38,289 nucleotides of DNA, from positions 1 to 38,289 of the forward strand of contig JAUYSQ010000122.1 in assembly GCA_030696285.1 (NCBI GenBank), in the 5' to 3' direction. Made by a program: the position numbers and the translations under genes. This document shows, piece by piece, positions 22,627 through 28,983 of the stretch. Source of the DNA: Sulfuricurvum sp. (GTDB lineage Bacteria; Campylobacterota; Campylobacteria; Campylobacterales; Sulfurimonadaceae). Position 1 is the stretch's first letter; the number at the start of each line of letters is the position of its first letter. Below the pieces are notes generated by a model. It was not told where the DNA came from, ran no database searches, and worked only from the letters and a program-made list of their open reading frames with translations.

Positions 22627-23412
22627 ATGGAATTTGTCATAAAATATATGTTAGTAATGATTGGGCTAATAGCAATCATAATTATTTATTCAATGGCAAG
22701 ACTGGGAGAAGAAAACGAAAAGAGAAAAATTAATTTCAAAAAAATATCAAATAAAAAATACCCTATCAAACCAGTAAATAAAAAAATATTCATTTACATC
22801 ATAGGAGTATTTTTAATCATTGCAGGATACAGAAATTTAAAATCAAATGAAAATACAATCAAAAATACAGCAGATCTTCAAAATTCATATCAAAACGAAA
22901 AACAAATAATAAAAATAGGAAATAGAAACGCAATATACAGCGTAACACAAAACGATGAAATCAAAAAAATAGAAGAAATAATAATCAGAGGTTGCAAAGG
23001 AAAGGAAATGTGCGAAATAGATAAAACTTTTGAGTACGTAACAAATAAACCTTATATGCTTTCAGATCATGACAGAAATCCAAATGAAGTAATAAATTTA
23101 GACGGTGGAGACTGTGACGAAAAATCATTTCTCTTTGCATCAATGCTAAAAGAAAGAAATCACAAGTGCGTAATCATCTTTACAAAAAAGCATGCGTTTG
23201 TTGCAGTATATTTAAAAGATAGATCAAATTTATATCCACACACCGCGAGTTTAGAAATAGACGGAAAATATTACTTCTATGCAGAGACAACAGCAAAAGG
23301 ATCACATATAGGATGGTTTAACGGTGTAGAGCCAAAAGATTTTAAAGGGATATATGATGTTAACGAAGAGAAAGAAATAGCGATGAATGAAGTAGCATTA
23401 AATTTGAATTGA
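22627..23412 (+). CDS. Membrane-anchored transglutaminase-like cysteine peptidase (prophage cargo)
   Basis: This 261-residue protein has two membrane helices (about residues 8-23 and 53-68) joined by a basic loop, placing the C-terminal domain on the same side as the N-terminus. Residues about 110-240 look like a transglutaminase core: Cys163 in LDGGDCDEKSFLFASMLKE, His189 in KKHAFVAVYL, and Glu220 in YFYAETTAKG at the place of the catalytic Asp. A pair CKGKEMC at about 123-129 may form a disulfide. It is in an operon with the repressor, so it should be expressed during lysogeny. Composition is strikingly A-rich with many ATA codons. It may act in superinfection exclusion or host modification; this is unproven. 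No counterpart exists in Ff. Confidence 0.7.
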   Translation: MEFVIKYMLVMIGLIAIIIIYSMARLGEENEKRKINFKKISNKKYPIKPVNKKIFIYIIGVFLIIAGYRNLKSNENTIKNTADLQNSYQNEKQIIKIGNRNAIYSVTQNDEIKKIEEIIIRGCKGKEMCEIDKTFEYVTNKPYMLSDHDRNPNEVINLDGGDCDEKSFLFASMLKERNHKCVIIFTKKHAFVAVYLKDRSNLYPHTASLEIDGKYYFYAETTAKGSHIGWFNGVEPKDFKGIYDVNEEKEIAMNEVALNLN

Positions 23413-23425
23413 AGAAATGATAGCG

Positions 23426-23448
23426 CGGGGGTGATTAATCCCCGTTTT
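23426..23448 (+). terminator. Rho-independent terminator of the repressor-transglutaminase operon
   Basis: CGGGGG (23426-23431) pairs with TCCCCG (23439-23444) around a 7-nt loop, followed by TTTT, 14 nt after the stop codon. Confidence 0.8.
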
Positions 23449-23574
23449 GACTAATGAAGAGCGGGCGCGAACGCCATCAATATTAGAAACGCTATCAAAA
23501 TAAGATGTGACAATGAATTGAACTCCTTTCAAGAGATACTACCCACTTCCACCCTCCATGCCAAAAAAATTGGC

Positions 23575-23606
23575 AAAAAAAAAGCGTAGACCCGAAAGCC
23601 TACGCT
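23575..23606 (-). terminator. Strong minus-strand terminator in the phage intergenic region
   Basis: On the minus strand AGCGTAG and CTACGCT form a 7-bp stem (23583-23589 with 23600-23606), followed by eight T (23575-23582). In the integrated state it faces transcripts entering from the right flank; in the circle it would end the long lytic transcript after it has passed the integrase gene and attP. Confidence 0.75.
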
Positions 23607-23851
23607 GTATCTTTCTATCCGCTAATCAGGCGGAAAGAGATCAATCATTGTTCACAAAGAAAGTATAGCAGAAAATAGACAAAAAGAAAACGACGTGATA
23701 GATTGACTCAAATTATAGAAAGTAAAGAATGTCGGTAAACTTTTGATAATTTGACAAGGGCGCTTCGCGCCTATCCCCGTTCCTTCGTCACGGGTCCCCT
23801 AAAACAGGCACTTGCGCCCGAAAGTTTGAGGGTGTATTTTTAAGAAAAATA

Positions 23852-23929
23852 GAAAGTTAGTTTTCTGTAGATCAGGGTAAGAGCTTGGCTCACCTATTCG
23901 GTTCGGAAAGTTATTTTTCTGTAGATTAG
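23852..23929 (+). repeat. 24-nt direct repeat pair in the intergenic region
   Basis: Copies at 23852-23875 and 23906-23929 share 22 of 24 bases (GAAAGTTA, one variable base, TTTTCTGTAGAT, one variable base, AG), 54 bp apart start to start, about five helical turns. A weaker third copy may begin at 23974. They could be initiator-binding iterons. Confidence 0.7.
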
Positions 23930-24042
23930 AGTTTCTTTTTGCTCTTGAGTAAGGAAAGGAGTTTTGAGGACGCAGAAAGTTTTATTTCCTAATTATCTAC
24001 CATAAAAAGGACGTGCGTTAAGTGCCTCTCCGCTTCGCTCTA

Positions 24043-24058
24043 CTGGGGGAGACCCCAG
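24043..24058. repeat. Perfect GC-rich hairpin near the right phage end
   Basis: CTGGGG-GAGA-CCCCAG is a perfect 6-bp stem with a GNRA tetraloop on the + strand. It lies just upstream of the outward promoter and could be part of the packaging or origin structure, or insulate that promoter from upstream transcription. Confidence 0.55.
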
Positions 24059-24066
24059 CCCCCTGT

Positions 24067-24094
24067 TTGAAAAAATAAAAAAATTTGCTATAAT
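24067..24094 (+). promoter_or_regulatory. Outward promoter at the right phage end, facing tRNA-Gly
   Basis: TTGAAA (24067-24072) and TATAAT (24089-24094) are separated by 16 bp, with a T-rich stretch and TTTGC just before the -10. Transcription would start near 24101, cross attR and enter tRNA-Gly at 24158. It is one of the best -10/-35 pairs seen in the window. Confidence 0.65.
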
Positions 24095-24110
24095 TTCGGG
24101 GTAGGATTTT

Positions 24111-24135
24111 TTCGAATCTCTCCTCGTCCGCCACA
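24111..24135 (+). repeat. attR: 25-bp direct repeat
   Basis: This is an exact copy of 13180-13204, i.e. the last part of tRNA-Ser from the T-loop to the CCA plus two bases. There is no matching 5' tRNA half upstream, so it is an attachment site and not a second tRNA. Confidence 0.93.
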
Positions 24136-24157
24136 CAATCATATATTTTATAATCAT

Positions 24158-24234
<77 letters not shown>

Positions 24235-24262
24235 TCCTCCAAAATAAACTTACTTCACCAAT

Positions 24263-24904
24263 TTATTCTCGATTACCCTTATCGTGCCCCTTTCCTTGCT
24301 CACCATGCTTGTCTCCGCTATTTCCTCGGTCATTTCTTCGTTCTTCATGGCGTTGTTCTCTGGGGTGCTTTTGTTCCCGATAGCGATTGTCAATATTTAT
24401 GTAGCGTTCTCCACTTCTTCGGTGGCTGATTACGTCATCCACACTCACACCGTGATACGCTGAAAGAAAACGAACATTAACCAGTTCAACAATCTCCGCA
24501 TCCCGTAGACGATGTTTGTTCCCCCCATTATGATAACCATACGCTTTACCATACGGCGGTCCTGAGTATCTATTACTGTTCACAACATATAGGGTACGAG
24601 GATCAAGTCCAAGGCGAATACTGATATCCCACCAACTGATCCCACGTAGACGCAAATCAGCAATATAGTTCGCACTTCTGTGACTTCTTTGGGCTAAGAA
24701 GTAAACGACACCCATCTCATCACGAGGAATAGAACGCTCAATCATCACAATTTCTCTTTGGGGAACTCGATAATAATCGCCGACAGATAAAGAAAATCCA
24801 CTGATCCCTCTATCTGAACCTGAAATACCGATATCAAATTCTGACGCACTGAGCAGTCCGCTTAAAGACCCCACTATCAATGCTATACTCGTTAATTTTT
24901 TCAT
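24263..24904 (-). CDS. Unknown secreted protein with basic His/Gly-rich tail
   Basis: This 213-residue protein has a signal peptide (MKKLTSIALIVGSLSGLLSA, then SEFDIG). The middle (about residues 45-150) is a conserved-looking globular part with MIERSIPRDEMGVVYFLAQRS and WWDISIRLGLDPRTLYVV. The last 50 residues are low-complexity and rich in Arg, His, Glu, Lys and Gly (REQKHPREQRHEERRND and onward). ATG at 24904 is chosen because GAGGAG lies six bases upstream; an earlier in-frame ATG at 24922 is not supported. It is outside attR and therefore chromosomal. I do not recognise a named family; a metal-binding tail is possible from the His content. Confidence 0.75.
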   Translation of the reverse strand: MKKLTSIALIVGSLSGLLSASEFDIGISGSDRGISGFSLSVGDYYRVPQREIVMIERSIPRDEMGVVYFLAQRSHRSANYIADLRLRGISWWDISIRLGLDPRTLYVVNSNRYSGPPYGKAYGYHNGGNKHRLRDAEIVELVNVRFLSAYHGVSVDDVISHRRSGERYINIDNRYREQKHPREQRHEERRNDRGNSGDKHGEQGKGHDKGNRE

Positions 24905-25006
24905 CTTATACTCCTCTGTCATTTATTATTCTACCCTCTATCTTATCACCAAACGGTAAACAGTTAAACGCACAGAGTCTAATGATAGAAATGAGGTTAA
25001 AAAAAG

Positions 25007-25034
25007 AGAGAGGAAGAAAGAGAGAGGAAGAAAG
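25007..25034 (+). repeat. Tandem 14-bp purine repeat
   Basis: AGAGAGGAAGAAAG is repeated twice without mismatch and followed by the start of a third copy, in the gap between the secreted protein gene and amiC. It is a likely site of length variation by slippage. Confidence 0.75.
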
Positions 25035-25045
25035 AGAATCTTTAC

Positions 25046-26671
25046 CTACGGGTTATTGGCAAAGTAATGCTTTACCCCATCAAGCATCCCGTCAACCATC
25101 CATTTTTGGTATTTTGAATCCGCAATACGTGATGACTCTTCCGGATTGCTAATATAACCTGTTTCCAAAAGAATAGCGGGCATTTGAGCTCCCACTAAAA
25201 CCCAAAAAGGGGCTTCTCTCACTCCATTGTCTTTCACATTCGGAAACTGCTTGCGTAAGTTGTTTAACACCCCTTTTTGGATGTCAATAGCGAGCTTATT
25301 GGAAGCAATAATTTTTTCGGAATTGAAAACACTTAAAAAACTAAGCTTTCCGTAGGCTCCCATTTCGCTCATATCTTCTTGATTTTCCAACGCAGCAACC
25401 CTCATCGCTCTCTCACTTCGACCAGGGGAGAGAAAATAGGTCTCTATTCCATACGCAGCATTGACATCAGCACCTTTTGGGATCGCATTTGCATGTACCG
25501 ATAAAAACAGATCCGCTGATTTGTCATTCGCAAACTTGGTACGATCTTTGAGTTCAATAAAAGTGTCATTAGAGCGGGTCATATACACCGTATATCCCAA
25601 AGCACGCAACTGTTCAGAAAGTTCCAAAGAGATTTGCAAAACAATCTCTTTTTCCATATAGCCATTGCCAACAGCTCCGCTGTCTTTACCGCCGTGCCCA
25701 GGGTCGATTACAATCACTTTTTTACTTCGATCACGCGGAGTGACACTAAGCAGAGGAGGAAGAGCCGCAATTAATGGCGGTGTTTGGACAACAGGGGGCT
25801 GAATGATAGGAGGGAGAGGAGTTGGAATCACCTTGCTTACAGGCTGTAATGAGAGGTCGATATAAACCGATGTTCCTTTTACGATGGGCTTTATCGCTAT
25901 TGCATCCGTATGTTCAATCACAATTCGAAGCGTCTTCGCGTCGTATTGCGCTAAACGAATTTGCTGGATACCGCTATGTTCCAAGGACTTAGACTGTGAA
26001 AGCATTGCGCTGTCTATATCGACAATATAACGAAAACGCTGCTTGTCAGATTCAATGATTTTGGAAAGACGAATCTCTTTTTGATCAATCGGAGAATCAA
26101 AGAGCATCTCGATTCCACTATCTTTCCATTTGGCATCCAGCAATCGATGACGCTTTAAAATAACCTCTTCGCCAGAAGGTTTTACCATATCCGAAGATTT
26201 AATCAATTCTGCTATAGAGGGGGTAAGAAAATTAGACGGTGACTCTTTGGGCACGGGGGTAGATGCTCTTAGATATTCTTTTGGAAAAATGAGTGGTTTT
26301 TGTGCTATTTCCAAAGGTTTTGGAACAGTAGAAACAGCTACAGAAGGCAGAGGAGTGACAAGACTTGTGACTATGCTGTCCGATACAGAGGGTGATAGCT
26401 TTGCCAAATCTATTTTGTATTTAGACACATCAATCTTCAGAAGTTCCCCCCCTTGGATAATGCACTCCAATGCATCACGGGACAAAGAAAAATTTTTAGA
26501 TTGAGTCGCCAAAAGATGAATTGTCTTGCACTCATTGTAAGCCCGAAATTGTTCAATTTCATCATTACTGCTAAGTGATTTTTTGGCAGCATCAAGCCGT
26601 CCATTATCTTCCGCGGCTCCTAGCAGCACAGAAATAAAAAGTACTAATAAAAAGAAAGCACGCCCCATCAT
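25046..26671 (-). CDS. amiC: N-acetylmuramoyl-L-alanine amidase (AmiC-like, AMIN plus Amidase_3)
   Basis: This 541-residue periplasmic enzyme cleaves the peptide stem from peptidoglycan during cell separation. It has a signal peptide (residues 1-20), a unique helical region, an AMIN-like beta domain at about 165-275 that directs such enzymes to the envelope or septum, a Pro-rich linker (about 280-312), and a zinc amidase domain at 318-537. Zinc and catalytic residues are visible: His326 in DPGHGG, Glu341 in YMEKE, His393 in SVHANA and Glu503 in LLETGY. It is the last gene of the operon that starts with pyrH, as in Helicobacter pylori. It starts six bases after the previous stop. Confidence 0.93.
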   Translation of the reverse strand: MMGRAFFLLVLFISVLLGAAEDNGRLDAAKKSLSSNDEIEQFRAYNECKTIHLLATQSKNFSLSRDALECIIQGGELLKIDVSKYKIDLAKLSPSVSDSIVTSLVTPLPSVAVSTVPKPLEIAQKPLIFPKEYLRASTPVPKESPSNFLTPSIAELIKSSDMVKPSGEEVILKRHRLLDAKWKDSGIEMLFDSPIDQKEIRLSKIIESDKQRFRYIVDIDSAMLSQSKSLEHSGIQQIRLAQYDAKTLRIVIEHTDAIAIKPIVKGTSVYIDLSLQPVSKVIPTPLPPIIQPPVVQTPPLIAALPPLLSVTPRDRSKKVIVIDPGHGGKDSGAVGNGYMEKEIVLQISLELSEQLRALGYTVYMTRSNDTFIELKDRTKFANDKSADLFLSVHANAIPKGADVNAAYGIETYFLSPGRSERAMRVAALENQEDMSEMGAYGKLSFLSVFNSEKIIASNKLAIDIQKGVLNNLRKQFPNVKDNGVREAPFWVLVGAQMPAILLETGYISNPEESSRIADSKYQKWMVDGMLDGVKHYFANNP

Positions 26672-26677
26672 ACAGAG

Positions 26678-27769
26678 TTATTCGCCTTGGGTTAGCTCAC
26701 CCATCAACTCTTTGACGGAAATAATTTTATCGATTCGATAGCCATTGGTTCCCGAGAAGAAAAGACCAAGCTCTAAATTTCCAAAATAGGCATCACTAAG
26801 ACGATCGGCAATACAAAAACCAACCTCTTTGGCTTCAACACCACGATGACACGGAGCAACACAGTTGGAGATACATTTGATGGCTGGCCCCGTACGTGTA
26901 TCGATGAGACCATGTAAATTGGTACGAACACCGCGTGCCGGATACCCCACAGGAGATTTCATCAGGGTTATATCTTCTTCTTTGGAGTCAAGAAGAACTT
27001 GTTTAAAATTATCATGGGCATCGCACTCGAATGTACCGATAAAACGAGTCCCCATCTGCACGCCTGAAGCACCCAGAGCCATCATTTCATCAATGTCATC
27101 TTTATTCCAAATACCACCCGCAGCAATAACAGGGATATTCCCCCACAGTGCTGCTTCTTCAACAACGGGCTTTACCAAATTTTCGAGCTGATATTCATCC
27201 ATGGCGCATTGCTCGTACGTAAATCCTTGATGTCCGCCGCTTTTGGGCCCTTCTAAAATGACCGCATCGGGGAGCCGATTGTAACGCTTTTGCCATCGTT
27301 TGCAAATGATAGAGAGTGCTTTAGGAGATGAGATAATAGGGACCAAGGCTACATCCGGATAATCTGCCGTAAATTCAGGCATATTAGTTGGTAATCCCGC
27401 ACCGGTAATGATAATATTCGCACCCGCTTCGCACGCATCGGTTACAACTCTGCCATAATCATTAATCGCGTACAAAACATTACACGCCAACGGAGCATCA
27501 CCGCAAATTTTACGGGCATTTTCGAAAATAGCCATAAGCCCTTTTTTCGAATAAAAGTTTTCAGCTTCCAGTGGACGACCCGCAACAAGTTTATCTGAAT
27601 AGCTCTTATCGCCGTAGTTCCCCGTTCCTACCGAGCTAATAACACCTAAACCACCCTCGAGTGAAACGTTACCCGCCAGTCTGTCCCAGCTAATTCCAAC
27701 ACCCATTCCACCCTGTACAATAGGGAGTGGAATCGTATATTTTCCGATTTGAAGTGGTTTGAAACTCAT
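26678..27769 (-). CDS. NPD-family FMN oxidoreductase (nitronate monooxygenase-like)
   Basis: This 363-residue flavin TIM-barrel protein belongs to the 2-nitropropane dioxygenase / FabK-like family. The N-terminal PIVQGGMGVGIS motif, the central EGPKSGGHQGFT with the family His, and the phosphate-binding GASGVQMGTRFI are clear. The C-terminal part has an extra Cys-rich stretch (KCISNCVAPCHRG and GFC) not typical of characterised nitronate monooxygenases, so the substrate may differ. Its start overlaps the tyrS stop (TAATG). The same gene sits between tyrS and the amidase in H. pylori. Nitronate monooxygenase and enoyl-ACP reductase activities cannot be separated by eye. Confidence 0.85.
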   Translation of the reverse strand: MSFKPLQIGKYTIPLPIVQGGMGVGISWDRLAGNVSLEGGLGVISSVGTGNYGDKSYSDKLVAGRPLEAENFYSKKGLMAIFENARKICGDAPLACNVLYAINDYGRVVTDACEAGANIIITGAGLPTNMPEFTADYPDVALVPIISSPKALSIICKRWQKRYNRLPDAVILEGPKSGGHQGFTYEQCAMDEYQLENLVKPVVEEAALWGNIPVIAAGGIWNKDDIDEMMALGASGVQMGTRFIGTFECDAHDNFKQVLLDSKEEDITLMKSPVGYPARGVRTNLHGLIDTRTGPAIKCISNCVAPCHRGVEAKEVGFCIADRLSDAYFGNLELGLFFSGTNGYRIDKIISVKELMGELTQGE

Positions 27770-28980
27770 TAAGATACCTTTATTCTGGCAAATTTTCGTT
27801 TACCGATTTGCACGACATATTCGCCTGTTTGTAATTGTAATTGATCGTCATCTATTTTATCTTGGTTTATTTTAACAGAGCCTTGCTTAATGTCCCGTCG
27901 TGCTTGAGAGGTAGATGAAACAAATGAACACTCAACAAGCGCTTTTGCAATCCAAATCGGCCCCGTAAATGTATATTCATCCATCTCAAGCGGAATTTCA
28001 CTCTGTGCATGAACACGCTGAAATTCATCCGCTGCGGCATACGCTTCTTCTATGGTATGAAAACGTGCTGTGATCTCAATTGCCAATACCTCTTTTACTT
28101 TTTTAGGGTGAAGAGAACCGTTTTCAACTCCCGCTTTTAATGCTTCAATCTGATCCAACGTTTGCGTACTCAAAAGTTCATAATAGCGCCACATCAGGAC
28201 ATCACTGATACTTAAAATCTTTCCGTACATCTCACTTGGCGTATCGGCAACGGCGATATAGTTACCCAAACTTTTCGACATCTTTTGGACACCATCAAGC
28301 CCCTCAAGGATTGGCATCATAAGCACCGCTTGCTCTTTACCCACTTCGTAAGCACGCTGCAAATGACGTCCCATCAAAAGATTGAATTTCTGATCTGTGC
28401 CACCGATTTCAATATCACTTTTAAGATGAACACTGTCATATCCTTGGAGAAGAGGATATAAAAATTCGCTGATCGAAATCGAGATACCGCCTTTATACCG
28501 CTTGTCAAAATCATCACGTTCCAACATACGCGCCACATTAAATGTTGTGGTGAGCTCTAACATTCCTGCCGCACCTAAAGCATTGATCCAATCCGCATTA
28601 AAGACAACTGATGTTTTTTGAGGATCCAAAATTTTAAACACTTGGCTCTTATAGCTTTGAGCATTTGCTTCGATTTGCGCCGGTAATAATTTTTTACGCG
28701 TTTCACTCTTACCGGTAGGGTCACCGATTTGCGCCGTAAAATCGCCGATCAAAAATTGTATGTGTCCGCCGTACTGCTGGAATGCAGCAAGCTTTTGCAA
28801 CAACACAGTATGCCCCAAATGCAAATCGGGCGCGGTAGGGTCAAATCCCGCTTTAACCGTATAGGTCTCCCCTTTCTCAAAATAGGCTTTTAAGAGGGCA
28901 ACAATGCGTGCCTCATCAATAATTTCAGCCGTCCCTCGTCTGATTTCTCGTAATGCATCATTTATTTTTTGTTCATTCAT
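27769..28980 (-). CDS. tyrS: Tyrosyl-tRNA synthetase
   Basis: This 403-residue class Ic synthetase has the HIGH-type motif HLGH at residues 54-57 in FDPTAPDLHLGH, the tyrosine-binding GGTDQKFNLLMGR at about 193-205, and KMSKS at 233-237. An S4 RNA-binding domain occupies about residues 340-403. The FDPTAPDLHLGH form and overall length are those of the TyrZ-like subgroup common in Campylobacterota. AAGGA lies six bases before the ATG, and the gene begins four bases after the spoT stop. Confidence 0.96.
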   Translation of the reverse strand: MNEQKINDALREIRRGTAEIIDEARIVALLKAYFEKGETYTVKAGFDPTAPDLHLGHTVLLQKLAAFQQYGGHIQFLIGDFTAQIGDPTGKSETRKKLLPAQIEANAQSYKSQVFKILDPQKTSVVFNADWINALGAAGMLELTTTFNVARMLERDDFDKRYKGGISISISEFLYPLLQGYDSVHLKSDIEIGGTDQKFNLLMGRHLQRAYEVGKEQAVLMMPILEGLDGVQKMSKSLGNYIAVADTPSEMYGKILSISDVLMWRYYELLSTQTLDQIEALKAGVENGSLHPKKVKEVLAIEITARFHTIEEAYAAADEFQRVHAQSEIPLEMDEYTFTGPIWIAKALVECSFVSSTSQARRDIKQGSVKINQDKIDDDQLQLQTGEYVVQIGKRKFARIKVS

Positions 28981-28983
28981 AAT

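Larger units (their letters stand above)
23449..24110. other. Gene-free phage intergenic region: probable origin and packaging region
   Basis: No convincing gene lies here. The region is dense in short hairpins: GGCG-CGAA-CGCC near 23464-23475, GCCAA/TTGGC (23560-23574), the terminator stem at 23583-23606, TCCGC/GCGGA (23618-23634), GGCGC/GCGCC (23759-23771), CCCGT/ACGGG (23776-23794) and CTGGGG/CCCCAG (24043-24058). It also holds a near-perfect 24-nt direct repeat. After excision this region would lie between the integrase and the operators, the only large non-coding stretch of the circle, which is where the intergenic region of Ff carries both strand origins and the packaging signal. The nick site is not identifiable by eye. 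Confidence 0.6.
13180..24135. mobile_element. Inovirus-type filamentous prophage integrated in tRNA-Ser
   Basis: The element is bounded by the 25-bp repeats; excision between them would give a 10,931-bp circle. It carries filamentous-phage hallmarks: a tiny signal-peptide-bearing coat protein, a Zot/pI morphogenesis ATPase with Walker A at its extreme N-terminus, a pIV-like secretin, a large Cys-rich adhesin ending in a membrane helix, and a rolling-circle HUH initiator, plus an integrase. Gene order on the minus strand (V-like, VIII, small genes, III, VI, I, IV) matches the Ff plan, with initiator and integrase at the end. Every gene looks intact and tightly packed. The two + strand genes next to the operators are probably lysogenic functions. 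Window neighbours on both sides are ordinary chromosomal genes. Confidence 0.95.

Noticed and set aside
23449-24110. CRISPR array or IS element in the repeat-rich gap
   Set aside because: Repeats are only two near-copies 54 bp apart, hairpins differ from each other, and no transposase or regularly spaced repeats are present.
24111-24135. Second tRNA or tRNA fragment gene
   Set aside because: Only the 3' end is present, identical to tRNA-Ser; it is the attR core, not a decayed gene.
13205-24135. Integration by host XerH/dif, as for many filamentous phages
   Set aside because: The phage has its own tyrosine integrase and uses a tRNA end; no dif-like site was seen at the borders.
24136-24157. 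TATAAT-like string (24149-24154) as the promoter of tRNA-Gly
   Set aside because: It ends three bases before the tRNA, too close for a transcription start before the mature 5' end.
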